Origin: Bacteriovoracaceae bacterium UBA4096
GTDB taxonomy: Bacteria > Bdellovibrionota > Bacteriovoracia > Bacteriovoracales > Bacteriovoracaceae
DNA length: 35,011 nucleotides
NCBI GenBank assembly: GCA_002381945.1
Contig: DFXY01000027.1
Span: 1 to 35,011, forward strand
Direction: 5' to 3'
The stretch's first letter is position 1, and the number at the start of each line of letters is the position of its first letter. Made by a program: the position numbers and the translations under genes. Of the stretch, positions 1-8,605 are shown piece after piece. The notes under the pieces were generated by a model. It was not told where the DNA came from and made no database searches. It saw only the letters and a list, made by a program, of their open reading frames with translations.

Positions 1-93
1 TCAGATTATTTCACCGATAGTATCTGCCGAAGTTGTGGTGAAATCTGATGAACATCAACGTTACCCGGGATTTGGTTCGGTGAAATAATCTGA
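1..93. repeat. 17-bp perfect inverted repeat at end of transposase gene
   Basis: Positions 1-17 and 77-93 are exact reverse complements (TCAGATTATTTCACCGA / TCGGTGAAATAATCTGA) around a 59-base spacer. A third, imperfect copy (GGTGAAATCTGA, three bases deleted) sits at 37-48 in the same orientation as the right arm. Read on the minus strand, the arm at 1-17 has a stop in each of the three frames. The left arm touches the window edge, so the repeat may be longer than 17 bp. Confidence 0.7.
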
Positions 94-638
94 AACAATC
101 TTGTGAGACCATTAAAATGCTCATCTTTTCGATTGCCATATTTTTTAACAGCAAGTTTTGAAAGGTGGCCAAACGCCGGAATTTGCGAGACCTCAAGAGC
201 GAGAATCCTCCTGCGATCCTCATCCACCGCAACAGTTACACTGAGTGGTTTTAGTTTTGAATTTTCTTTCGTGATGAGATCATCAAGCTGCATATTGTGA
301 ATTCGACCTTTAAACGTCTCAAGTTTTTTTTGATTAAGTTCTTTGCAGCGTTTGGCGAGATACGGGAGTTTCCTTTCAACCGTTTTTTTATCTACACCAA
401 GAAAAAGCGCCGATCTCCTCATTGAAACGCCAGAGGCCAGTAGTTTCAAAAGTGGGAAATTAATCCTTCGCCGTTTCTGACAATAAGTCGTTGTAAAGGT
501 GGCATTTGAGAAGCGAGTTCCGCAGGTCTTACAACGAAAACGCTGAATAATTTTTGAGTCTTCCTTGCGACGAAAAGATCCGTCACGGATAAAGTTTTTG
601 GGAAATGCGCAGTTGGAGTTAGGGCAATTTTTTTTCAT
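6..638 (-). CDS. IS1-like transposase, C-terminally shortened
   Basis: The protein starts with a zinc-finger-like domain (Cys10, Cys15, Cys41, Cys44 counted from an upstream TTG at 653), then a helix-turn-helix near residues 75-95, then the beginning of a DDE-type catalytic core (MQLDD near 121-125 and a VAVDEDRRRILALEVS strand). IS1/IS1595-like transposases of this pattern usually continue for about 80 more residues, with a second Asp near an SDxHPxY-like motif and a final acidic residue. Here the frame stops soon after LFQIISP, so those residues are missing. I chose the ATG at 638 over the TTG at 653; neither has a clear SD. All three frames on this strand stop inside the inverted repeat at positions 1-17. 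It is probably a non-functional remnant, but the window edge hides what follows. Confidence 0.6.
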   Translation of the reverse strand: MKKNCPNSNCAFPKNFIRDGSFRRKEDSKIIQRFRCKTCGTRFSNATFTTTYCQKRRRINFPLLKLLASGVSMRRSALFLGVDKKTVERKLPYLAKRCKELNQKKLETFKGRIHNMQLDDLITKENSKLKPLSVTVAVDEDRRRILALEVSQIPAFGHLSKLAVKKYGNRKDEHFNGLTRLFQIISPNQIPGNVDVHQISPQLRQILSVK

Positions 639-780
639 GCCCAGATAGAGCAAAAATTGGTCCTAGTTATAAAACTGTAACCACTCGAAGTTAAAAGTCT
701 TCTGACGCATCTTGGAAAACTAAAGACATCCACTGAATGGTTTTAAAGTCTTTTCCCAACACCAATGAAGTAGGGCAGTT

Positions 781-1596
781 TTAGCGCTTCTTAATGATGT
801 CTACCAGTTGTTTGATGTGGGCGGGCATCGTTTTAAAATTCAAGCTTGAAAGATGAATATTACCTTTTTGAAGACCTTTAAGATCATAAGTTTTTAGATG
901 CATTTCAGGTTCTACTGTATGATCTGGAACAATCGCTATCCCAACGCCTTTACGAACCAGTTTTAAGATTGTGGTGATGGAATTTACCACGATTGTTTTA
1001 TTTGAACGTTTTTTGTTCAGGTGAAATAAGTGATCCTGATCGGAATAAACGATCCAGGTGTATTCGTGAGCATCTTTAGGATTCATCTCAGTCTTACTGA
1101 TAAGAACCATCTTCTCATCAAAAAGTTTAAGGGAACTAACAATCTCACTTTGAATATTTTCTGTGGTGAAGATTAAGTCATACTTACCATTGTGTAACTT
1201 CTCTTTAAGCATATCCAGGCTGTTCACTTCAACAGATAGTTGGTGTTGATTATTTTTTGAGAATTCAACCATCACATCATTGAACCAGGTCTCAAGCAAT
1301 CCGTGCAGAATGCCTACGCGGATGGTTTTATTCATGTGGGCGAAAAATATATCCTGAAGACGACCTTCGAAATGATCGAGTTCGTCCAGTAGGGCCTGGC
1401 CTTTATCAGTCAAAATAACCTGTTTGGAAGAACGGATGATAAGTTGTTCACCCACTGACTCTTCAAGTAGTTTTATCTGTCGGGAAACTGCCGACTGAGC
1501 AATATTTAATTCAAGGGCCGCTTTTGAGAAATTGAGGTAACGAGAAGTCACCATGAAGGCCTTAAGATAACGATAATCCAATGAGATATCTTTCAT
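781..1596 (-). CDS. LysR-family transcriptional regulator
   Basis: This is a LysR-type regulator of about 271 residues. The N-terminus carries the usual winged helix (YLKAFMVTSRYLNFSKAALE, then AQSAVSRQIKLLEE), followed by a linker helix and a short effector-binding domain containing the typical VRKGVGIAIVPDHTV stretch. I prefer the ATG at 1596, because it overlaps the TGA of the upstream Fe-S carrier gene as ATGA, which suggests translational coupling. An ATG at 1608 is possible; neither start has a convincing SD. Coupling to an IscA/HesB-like gene suggests the pair responds to iron-sulfur or redox state, but this is inference and the effector is unknown. Confidence 0.85.
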   Translation of the reverse strand: MKDISLDYRYLKAFMVTSRYLNFSKAALELNIAQSAVSRQIKLLEESVGEQLIIRSSKQVILTDKGQALLDELDHFEGRLQDIFFAHMNKTIRVGILHGLLETWFNDVMVEFSKNNQHQLSVEVNSLDMLKEKLHNGKYDLIFTTENIQSEIVSSLKLFDEKMVLISKTEMNPKDAHEYTWIVYSDQDHLFHLNKKRSNKTIVVNSITTILKLVRKGVGIAIVPDHTVEPEMHLKTYDLKGLQKGNIHLSSLNFKTMPAHIKQLVDIIKKR

Positions 1597-1994
1597 GCCT
1601 TGGCCCATGGAGGAAGTTTTGATTCGTCTTTAAAGAATTTACCACGATGTTCTCCATCGGCCGCATTAGTCACTACAAAGCCTTCATCATTATTTGAAGT
1701 ATCAAGCAAATAATCCAAAGTGGAATCTTGGGTATAGTAGGCCGTAAAAGGATCAATCAGAATTTTCAGCTCAAAGTTAATGAGCGGGTAATTCTGGATA
1801 ATGACCAGATCATCCGGATGGAGTTCAGAGAATCCGGTGTCATAAGTAAAGCCTTCGCAACCTTTTCCGCCGATTTTAATCCGGAATGATAAACCTTCTA
1901 AAGTATAGTCATTTTCCTGCATGAGTTGAATTTGGCGAACAGCGCTATCAGTCGCAAATAGTTTTATATCAGAGGCCTGTAGAGTCTTTTCCAT
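1593..1994 (-). CDS. HesB/IscA-like A-type Fe-S carrier, degenerate cysteines
   Basis: The 133-residue product has the A-type carrier fold signature: AVRQIQLM, then SFRIKIGGKGCEGFTYDTGF with Cys46, then a FELKILIDPFTAYYT strand and a LDYLL helix. In IscA/ErpA/HesB the C-terminal Cys-Gly-Cys motif supplies two more ligands. Here the equivalent stretch (about residues 113-121) reads DGEHRGKFF and has no cysteine. The protein may bind a cluster differently, bind iron only, or act as a sensor. The ATG at 1994 is preferred over a TTG at 2042 because family similarity begins there. The gene is translationally coupled to the LysR gene downstream and divergent from the M61 peptidase. Confidence 0.8.
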   Translation of the reverse strand: MEKTLQASDIKLFATDSAVRQIQLMQENDYTLEGLSFRIKIGGKGCEGFTYDTGFSELHPDDLVIIQNYPLINFELKILIDPFTAYYTQDSTLDYLLDTSNNDEGFVVTNAADGEHRGKFFKDESKLPPWAKA

Positions 1995-2023
1995 AGATCG
2001 TACTTTAACAGTTTTTTTGAATA

Positions 2024-2052
2024 TTGTCTTTAGACGTCTCAAATCTTATTCT
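2024..2052 (+). promoter_or_regulatory. Putative sigma70 promoter of M61 peptidase gene
   Basis: TTGTCT (2024-2029) and TATTCT (2047-2052) are separated by 17 bases, with the start codon 28 bases beyond the -10 box. The 8-bp palindrome AGACGTCT (2032-2039) lies between the boxes and could be an operator in this divergent promoter region. Confidence 0.4.
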
Positions 2053-2080
2053 ACTTCACAAAACCTTGAAAGGATTGAAT

Positions 2081-3835
2081 ATGAAGGCCCATTATATCGT
2101 TCAAATCGACAAACCTGAGCATAACCATGTGAAAGTGACTCTAAAGCTCACAAGACCAAAAAATAAAGATACGGTCAGAGTTTTTCTTCCTTCGTGGAGT
2201 CCTGGATCTTACTTATTACGAGAATATGCCCGCCATATCCGGTGGTTTGAAGCTTCACAGGAAAATGGAGAGGTATTGTTCCATACTCAACTGGCCAAGG
2301 GCATTTGGGAAATTGACTGGAATAAATCTGATTTAAAAACACCATCGGATTCTTTTGAAGTTAGCTATGACATCTATGGGAAGGAACTAACAGTTAGAAC
2401 CCTTCATATTGATGCTAGTCATGCTTATTTACATGGCCCGGCCTATTTAATGGGAGTAGTGGGTGAAGAGCTAAAAGATCCGACCATCGAATTCAGGTTC
2501 CCATCCATGTGGTCTAAGCTCAGTACTGGCCTCTCAGACATTTCAGAAAAAAGGAATGTCTTCCTTTATACTGCAAAAAATTATGATGAATTAATTGATT
2601 CACCGGTTGAAGTTGGATGTCATGAAACAGATGGTTTTGAGTTCCTGGGGAAACCTCATCACATTGCTAACTATGGCGAGCTCTATCCACATAGAAATAA
2701 CATCAAGGCCGATCTCAAAAAGATTGTAGCTACCGTTGCCCAGCATTTTGATAATGATATTCCCTATGATCAGTATCTTTTCATTACCCATTTCGTTCCT
2801 AAGCTTTACGGTGGGCTCGAGCATTTAAATTCAACCGCCCTGCAGTTTGATGGAAGAAAACTTGTTAATCGTAAAGACTATCTCAATTACCTTTCACTTG
2901 CCGCTCACGAGTACTTTCATTTATGGAATGTAAAAAGAATACGTCCGAAAGAATTAGGGCCCTTTGACTACTTAAATGAAAATTACACGACCCTGCTATG
3001 GCTGGCCGAAGGACTTACAAGTTTTATGGACGATCTCTTCGTCTACCGTGCCGAGCTGTCAACATTAGAAGAGTATTTGGAAGTGGTGAAGGGAAATCTT
3101 GAAGCCTATTTAAATACCCCAGGCAGGCTTTATCATTCTCTTGAGCAAAGTTCATTCAATGCTTGGGTAAAACTATATCGACCTGATGAAAATTCAAAAA
3201 ATTCATCTGTAAGCTATTATCTCAAAGGTGGTCTGGTCTTTACAGTTCTTCATTCGTTGATGCTTGAAAAAGGTGCTTCTGTTGATGACTTGTTAAGAGC
3301 ACTTTGGAAGGATTTTAAAAATCGTCCGGAAGAAGGGGTGTCCCGGGAAGATGTTTACCAGATGATACGAGATATTGCGGGAGAAGAAGTTGTTGGGAAA
3401 TTTTCAACGATGGTTGAAACCACTCAGGATATTGATTTTGATTCTGCCTTTAAGAAAATGGGCTGTGAATTAAAATGGATTGAGAATCAAAATCCATACC
3501 TCGGTGTTGATTGGGAATGGATTGGTGACCGGGTCGTTGCTAAAGCGATTGCTTTAGATTCTCCTGCTCATAAGGCGGGTATTAATTCTGGTGATGAAAT
3601 AGTCTTTTTAAATGGCTATCGCTTCCTGCGTGAGGATGCGGAAAAATTGGGAACTTTGATGATGATTGATCAGAATTACGAACTGATTGTTGGACGTATG
3701 GGAAAACTGGTTCGTCTTGAAATCATGCCTGGCAAGAGTCCAAAACAATTGAAAGAGATTTCTATTGTTAACCGGGCCTTGGCAGAGAAGTCTTTTAGTT
3801 TTTTAAAAAGGCCATTGCCACCACAAATGGCTTAA
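2081..3835 (+). CDS. M61-family aminopeptidase with C-terminal PDZ domain
   Basis: This 584-residue zinc metallopeptidase matches the glycyl aminopeptidase (M61) family. The N-terminal beta-rich domain (about 1-160) includes the family-typical FLPSWSPGSYLLREYARH. The catalytic domain has HEYFH at 276-280 (two His ligands and the catalytic Glu277), followed by NVKRIRP and WLAEGLTSF with Glu310 as the likely third zinc ligand. A PDZ domain follows near 470-560 (SPAHKAGINSGDEIVFLNG). No signal peptide is evident, so it is probably cytoplasmic. The ATG at 2081 has AAGGA six bases upstream and replaces an in-frame TTG at 2024. The 3' end overlaps the convergent PPTase gene by 41 bp. Confidence 0.9.
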   Translation: MKAHYIVQIDKPEHNHVKVTLKLTRPKNKDTVRVFLPSWSPGSYLLREYARHIRWFEASQENGEVLFHTQLAKGIWEIDWNKSDLKTPSDSFEVSYDIYGKELTVRTLHIDASHAYLHGPAYLMGVVGEELKDPTIEFRFPSMWSKLSTGLSDISEKRNVFLYTAKNYDELIDSPVEVGCHETDGFEFLGKPHHIANYGELYPHRNNIKADLKKIVATVAQHFDNDIPYDQYLFITHFVPKLYGGLEHLNSTALQFDGRKLVNRKDYLNYLSLAAHEYFHLWNVKRIRPKELGPFDYLNENYTTLLWLAEGLTSFMDDLFVYRAELSTLEEYLEVVKGNLEAYLNTPGRLYHSLEQSSFNAWVKLYRPDENSKNSSVSYYLKGGLVFTVLHSLMLEKGASVDDLLRALWKDFKNRPEEGVSREDVYQMIRDIAGEEVVGKFSTMVETTQDIDFDSAFKKMGCELKWIENQNPYLGVDWEWIGDRVVAKAIALDSPAHKAGINSGDEIVFLNGYRFLREDAEKLGTLMMIDQNYELIVGRMGKLVRLEIMPGKSPKQLKEISIVNRALAEKSFSFLKRPLPPQMA

Positions 3836-4376
3836 TTCTTTCAATTCTCCATTCACCTTCCAGCATGGAAGGTGGATGGACCCAACGCTCGCTGGCCAAT
3901 TGGATACTATTAAAATCAATTGGAACCGAAAAATTTCCGGAATTCATCAGGGCCTTATAACAGGCCTCTTTTAAACACCATACCTCAATTTTTCTTAGGG
4001 AAACTACATCTTGGGGGTTGGAGATCCTTTCTAAAATTTGATCTTTAACCTGGCGCTCCTCATGCTCGACATCAATTCCGAGTGAGTGAAAATCTTTCCT
4101 GTCACCGATTAGGGCCACGCCACATTCTTTAGTATGGGAGAGTGAAATGGTTAGCTCTGGGTAAGAGGTCATTTGATGGAAATGACTCATTTTTAAACCC
4201 TGAATCGGAGTATCAAATCCAAACGACTTAAGACCCATTTTTAAGGCTTCACGAGAGAGCAAAAAGCCCATTTTTCGATCCGGATGCACCGCCGTTCCCA
4301 AGGCCGAATTGGCCAGTTTATCCCACTCAGGATCTAAAGGATTTGTTAAGTTTTTAGTCAGTTTCCACTCAAACAT
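3795..4376 (-). CDS. 4'-phosphopantetheinyl transferase (Sfp/EntD-like)
   Basis: The 193-residue product would transfer the phosphopantetheine arm of CoA to a serine of a carrier protein. It shows the superfamily motifs: ISLSHTKECGVALIG (about 78-91), GIDVE at 100-104 with the Mg-binding Asp102/Glu104, and WCLKEACYKAL at 133-143 with Trp133, Lys136, Glu137 and Lys141. Its length lies between AcpS (about 120) and Sfp (about 220). No polyketide or NRPS gene is in the window, so the target carrier protein is unknown. ATG at 4376 has AGGT a few bases upstream. The gene is convergent with the M61 peptidase, sharing 41 bp of coding sequence, and divergent from glnN. Confidence 0.88.
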   Translation of the reverse strand: MFEWKLTKNLTNPLDPEWDKLANSALGTAVHPDRKMGFLLSREALKMGLKSFGFDTPIQGLKMSHFHQMTSYPELTISLSHTKECGVALIGDRKDFHSLGIDVEHEERQVKDQILERISNPQDVVSLRKIEVWCLKEACYKALMNSGNFSVPIDFNSIQLASERWVHPPSMLEGEWRIERIKPFVVAMAFLKN

Positions 4377-4393
4377 AGTTGACCTAGTTTATC

Positions 4394-4422
4394 TTGAAAG
4401 CAGGATCTTGATAAGTTATAAA
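4394..4422 (+). promoter_or_regulatory. Sigma70 promoter of glnN
   Basis: TTGAAA (4394-4399), a 17-base spacer and TATAAA (4417-4422) make a near-consensus promoter. The predicted transcript would have a leader of about 100 bases before the glnN ATG. Confidence 0.65.
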
Positions 4423-4528
4423 AAGTAGTTAGAAAAAAGCGCAATTCTGTCGATAATAAATCTATTGTTTCCCAAATTAGAACGTTTAACCACCTTCATA
4501 TATGAAAGACAGCTTTCAGGAGAAGTTT

Positions 4529-6718
4529 ATGGCCAATCAGTTACGTCAACAAGCAAAGCTCACAGTTTTAGGTAGAAAGACACGTAAGTGTAATGTACCG
4601 GTGAGTGAGCAGGGTAAGTATCTTAAAGTTTCACAGTATTATGGTGAGAACGTTTACAACTATCATCTTTCAAAATCACTTTCTCTTGAAGATAAAGAAG
4701 CTTTAAAGCAAGTCATTGATGGTAAAAAAACAATTGATAAACCGCTTGCGACAAAAGTTGCAAATTCTGTTCTTGAGTGGGCCATCTCCAAGGGAGCGAC
4801 GCACTTTTGTCATTGGTTTCAACCGCTAACCGGATCGACAGCTGAAAAACATGATGCTTTTCTTTCTTTTGATAACGATCGTCCGATTGAGGCCCTTTCT
4901 GCCTCTCAGCTTATGCAGGGTGAGCCGGATGCTTCATCTTTTCCTAACGGGGGATCAAGAGCGACATTTGAGGCGCGTGGTTATACAACATGGGACTTAA
5001 CTTCTCCACTCTTTATTCAAGAGTCATCAAATGGCAAAACATTAGTTATTCCAACCGCCTTTGTTTCTTATCACGGTGATGCTTTGGATACAAAGACTCC
5101 GCTGCTTCGTTCCGATTTGAAAATCAATGAAGTCGTTACGAAATTCTGTCAGCTTGTGGGAATGAAGGAAGTGGGTAAAGTTTCTACAACCTGTGGGGCC
5201 GAACAGGAGTATTTCCTGGTTGATAAGGCATTCTATTTTTGCCGCCAGGATTTAGTTATGACAGGAAGGGCATTGTTTGGCTCTCTTTCCAGTCGTAACC
5301 AGCAATTGGAAGATCATTATTTTGGTATGATCGAAGATCGTGTTCTCGCGTATATGCAAGAAGTAGAAATTGAACTTTATAAAATGGGAATACCCGCCAA
5401 AACCCGCCATAATGAAGTTGCTCCCGGTCAGTTTGAGCTGGCGCCGATTTTCAAAGACGCCAACGTTGCTGCCGATAGTAACCAGGTCATCATGACTGTG
5501 CTTCGAAATGTCGCCTTAAAGCACGATTTCGTATGCCTCCTTCATGAAAAGCCTTTTGCCGGCGTTAACGGTTCAGGTAAACATTTGAACTGGTCTATGT
5601 CGACCGATTCAGGGGTTAACCTGCTTGAACCCGGACATAATCCTCATGAAAACTTTCGATTTTTAGCAGTTGTGGCGACGGTTGTAGAGGCAGTTTATCG
5701 GCATGCAGATATCATTCGCATGGGAATTGCTTCACACGGGAATGACCATCGTTTAGGTGCCAATGAAGCACCACCATCTATCATGTCAGTTTTTCTTGGA
5801 TCAACTCTCACCAATATTTTAGATACAATGATCTCGGGCGGTAAGTATGTTCATTCGGCGCAAACGTTGCTGGATTTAGGTGCTCGCCAGCTGGCCGATC
5901 TCTTTAAGGATAATACTGACCGCAACAGAACTTCACCTTTTGCTTTTACCGGTAATAAGTTTGAATTCCGTGCTTGTGGATCTTCGGCTTCAATTGGTTA
6001 TCCATTGTCAATTTTGAATGCTGCAGTTGCCGACATCTTTGAAGAGACTAATAAAATTATTGAAGATGAAATGGCCAAAGGGAAGTCTGCTGATGAGGCG
6101 ATGACCACTGTCATTTTGAAATGGTATGGGAATGCTCAAAAAGTGGTCTTCAATGGCGACGGTTACTCCCAGGAGTGGGTGAAGGAAGCAGAGAAAAGGG
6201 GGCTTGGTAACATGAGAACCACTCCGGAAGCTATCTCTGTTTTAAAAGATGCTAAAAAGGCCAATGTTCTGATGAAGACTGGGGTATTCAAGGAATCAGA
6301 AATTGCTACACGTCATAACGTTATGCTTGAACGCTATATTAAATGCCGACAAATTGAAATTAAAACTCTGGCGGGAATGGTTTTGAAACAAGTCATTCCA
6401 GTGGCCGTGGATTATAAGGCCCATTTGGCAGAGTCCATTAAGAAGCAAAAAGATGCAGGTACTGATTCTTCACTTGAGCTTGAACTTTTAAAGGATCTGG
6501 CAAACTTGTCCAAAACTCTTTATGAACAAACGGTCAATATGGTGAATAATCTCGAAGCGATTCATAAAAATGATGAGGAAACAGTTGCTAAGAAGATTGC
6601 AACTGAACTTATGCCATTAACAGTTAAGGTCGCAGACCTATGTAACAAGATTGAAGAAATTATTCCGGATGAGAACTGGCCGGTTCCTAAATTTTACGAC
6701 ATGTTGTTTATCAGATAA
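4529..6718 (+). CDS. glnN: Glutamine synthetase type III
   Basis: This is a 729-residue glutamine synthetase of the GSIII class, which makes glutamine from glutamate, ammonia and ATP in the cytoplasm. The length is typical of GSIII (GSI is about 470). Characteristic motifs are GSTAEKHDAF (102-111), CGAEQEYFLVD, HNEVAPGQFELAPIF (from His294, ATP/metal site) and GVNGSGKHLNWSM (345-357, glutamate/metal site). A long helical C-terminal region ends with PVPKFYDMLFIR. The ATG at 4529 is chosen over the one at 4502 because AGGAG lies six bases upstream of it and the leader residues are not family-like. The gene is monocistronic, with its own promoter and a strong terminator. Confidence 0.95.
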   Translation: MANQLRQQAKLTVLGRKTRKCNVPVSEQGKYLKVSQYYGENVYNYHLSKSLSLEDKEALKQVIDGKKTIDKPLATKVANSVLEWAISKGATHFCHWFQPLTGSTAEKHDAFLSFDNDRPIEALSASQLMQGEPDASSFPNGGSRATFEARGYTTWDLTSPLFIQESSNGKTLVIPTAFVSYHGDALDTKTPLLRSDLKINEVVTKFCQLVGMKEVGKVSTTCGAEQEYFLVDKAFYFCRQDLVMTGRALFGSLSSRNQQLEDHYFGMIEDRVLAYMQEVEIELYKMGIPAKTRHNEVAPGQFELAPIFKDANVAADSNQVIMTVLRNVALKHDFVCLLHEKPFAGVNGSGKHLNWSMSTDSGVNLLEPGHNPHENFRFLAVVATVVEAVYRHADIIRMGIASHGNDHRLGANEAPPSIMSVFLGSTLTNILDTMISGGKYVHSAQTLLDLGARQLADLFKDNTDRNRTSPFAFTGNKFEFRACGSSASIGYPLSILNAAVADIFEETNKIIEDEMAKGKSADEAMTTVILKWYGNAQKVVFNGDGYSQEWVKEAEKRGLGNMRTTPEAISVLKDAKKANVLMKTGVFKESEIATRHNVMLERYIKCRQIEIKTLAGMVLKQVIPVAVDYKAHLAESIKKQKDAGTDSSLELELLKDLANLSKTLYEQTVNMVNNLEAIHKNDEETVAKKIATELMPLTVKVADLCNKIEEIIPDENWPVPKFYDMLFIR

Positions 6719-6724
6719 CTTCTT

Positions 6725-6770
6725 GGGCCTATCAACCCAGTTTAACTACCGGTTGATAGGCCCTTTTTTT
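6725..6770 (+). terminator. Rho-independent terminator of glnN
   Basis: A perfect 13-bp stem (GGGCCTATCAACC at 6725-6737 with GGTTGATAGGCCC at 6751-6763) and a 13-base loop are followed by seven T residues. Confidence 0.93.
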
Positions 6771-6883
6771 GAACCCTTCCTTCCGAAACTCCAGTGCTCC
6801 TACATTTCCAGGAAACACTTTTTTTGAAAAATTATAACATTCAACAATGAAAAGATTATCCTCTTTATCTGCAGAGAGGTTTT

Positions 6884-8605
6884 ATGATTTTTGAAAGAGA
6901 AAACTCTAGTTCAGGCTTCGGTCTTATCGAAGTCATGGTAGCATTCGCATTGATGGGCGTTGTTGGTGTTGGCGTGATGAGATTGACTGAAACCATGAGC
7001 AAATCTAACACCAAGGCCAGGGCCGATTCAGATTATCTACTGGCAACAAATGAAATTATTTCCATTCTGTCAGATCCCGTTAATTGTAAAAAAACAATCC
7101 CTAATATCAATACCAAGATTACGAAGGTTCATTTTGGTGCTTTGGAGAAGTTTAAGATTGGGGATCCATTTGGGGATACGGGAACAGTCATATCAAATTA
7201 TAAACTTTTATATCCCGGGAAGACAGACAAAGACGGAACACTTTTAGTTTATTATAAGAAAAAAGAAATCCTCGGTGGTGGAGATACACATAGAAAGATT
7301 GGACTTTATCTTGAAGTAAATTCTGATAAAAGCATAGAGCATTGTCGATCAGTCGTTTTTAGCCCTGACATCTGGACAAGAGGTGCCGGGCAATGGGCTT
7401 CAGATATTTTCTTTCATGGAAGAGTGGGGATTGGTACAAGTGAACCAAGGGACCAATTGGAAGTGAACTCGAGCATAACGGCGCTTTCGCAAAGTGGTAC
7501 TTTTGCCCTAATGAATACAAATGTGATTGATAATACAGGATTACCTCAAGAACAAGGTGGACATCCGGTATTCTTCGGGAAGAGAGGTAGAGGAACTCTA
7601 TCGGCGTTACAATATTCAAAGAAAGATGACGTTTTCGCTTCTTTTGTCGGAAGAGATTATCTTGCTCATAAGGATGCGATCGGTGGACCTTTGTATGGTG
7701 GAGCTGCCATTTACATGATGGCAGCAGAGGATCAAGGTCCTTCCTCTCTCGGGTCAATCATCACTTTTGAGACTACGCGCAGAGGAGAGAAGCAGGCCAA
7801 AACCAATATGGTTATTCATGATAATGGTTCTGTCACAATTGGTGCGGATGCAGGTGATCCTAATTTTAAGGTTTCAGGTTTTGATCCATCTGAGTCACAA
7901 GTTCTAAGAGTTCATTCCAAGAACGGTCAGGGTGGAATTATTCTAAGTGGTGCGGGAGATTTGTTATCTGGTGATAGAAGAACTCATAGTCAACTTTCAC
8001 TGGCAGCACTGGATACCACAAACTATACAGATAATTGGTATATTGCTCACAAAAATGAAAGTAAGGCAGTTGATGGTGCTCAGGCAGGGGCCCTGGAAAT
8101 TGGTAGAGGTACCGGCACAACTCATTATATGACTTTCTTAAGAGGGGGCAATGTTGGTATTTCAGACAGAAATCCTGTGGAGAAGCTTACCGTCGATGGG
8201 AAAATTAAAGCGACGGGCGATATTATGTCAGGTGGGAGTGTCATTAGTTCTTCGGATAAGAGGCTTAAGAAAGAAATCACTCCAATTAAGAATTCTCTGA
8301 ATAGAGTTTTAAAGCTCCAGGGTGTTAGTTACATGTGGAAAGAGAGTTCGAAAAATACAACTGATAAACAGATGGGATTAATTGCACAAGATGTGAGAGA
8401 GGTTTTTCCTGAAGTTACTTCAAAAGACAAAGATGGATTTTGGGGAATTGCTTATGCAAATTTGATCGCCCCGATTATTGAAGCGATTAAAGAGTTAAAT
8501 ACTGAAGTAGAATCGCTAAAGTCTGAAAATCAGGAACTGCGAAATTATATCTGTTCCAAAGATCCTTCTGCTCATCTTTGTAATAAAGATTTCAGGAAGC
8601 TTTAG
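6884..8605 (+). CDS. Type IV pilin-like / tail-fibre-like chimera with S74 chaperone domain
   Basis: The 573-residue product begins with a class III prepilin leader: Gly11|Phe12, Glu16 at the mature +5 position, then a hydrophobic helix to about residue 34, as in type IV pilins and pseudopilins. Residues 35-165 resemble a minor-pilin head (NEIISILSDPVNCKKTI). The middle holds three fibre-like punctuation motifs: VGIGTSEPRDQLEV (181), SVTIGAD (317) and VGISDRNPVEKLTV (424). The C-terminus is a peptidase S74 intramolecular chaperone: SSSDKRLKKEI (455-465), GLIAQDVREVFPEV and AYANLIAPIIEAIKEL, then a coiled coil. S74 domains trimerise phage fibres and the mosaic adhesive trimers of Bdellovibrio, then cleave themselves off near the Ser-Asp site. 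I infer a pilus-linked adhesin. GAGAGG precedes the ATG. No other pilin gene is adjacent. Confidence 0.85.
   Translation: MIFERENSSSGFGLIEVMVAFALMGVVGVGVMRLTETMSKSNTKARADSDYLLATNEIISILSDPVNCKKTIPNINTKITKVHFGALEKFKIGDPFGDTGTVISNYKLLYPGKTDKDGTLLVYYKKKEILGGGDTHRKIGLYLEVNSDKSIEHCRSVVFSPDIWTRGAGQWASDIFFHGRVGIGTSEPRDQLEVNSSITALSQSGTFALMNTNVIDNTGLPQEQGGHPVFFGKRGRGTLSALQYSKKDDVFASFVGRDYLAHKDAIGGPLYGGAAIYMMAAEDQGPSSLGSIITFETTRRGEKQAKTNMVIHDNGSVTIGADAGDPNFKVSGFDPSESQVLRVHSKNGQGGIILSGAGDLLSGDRRTHSQLSLAALDTTNYTDNWYIAHKNESKAVDGAQAGALEIGRGTGTTHYMTFLRGGNVGISDRNPVEKLTVDGKIKATGDIMSGGSVISSSDKRLKKEITPIKNSLNRVLKLQGVSYMWKESSKNTTDKQMGLIAQDVREVFPEVTSKDKDGFWGIAYANLIAPIIEAIKELNTEVESLKSENQELRNYICSKDPSAHLCNKDFRKL

Noticed and set aside
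7359..7757. 132-residue minus-strand frame inside the pilin/fibre gene
   Set aside because: No recognisable domain and no SD; it is explained as a shadow of the plus-strand gene, whose own motifs continue across the region.
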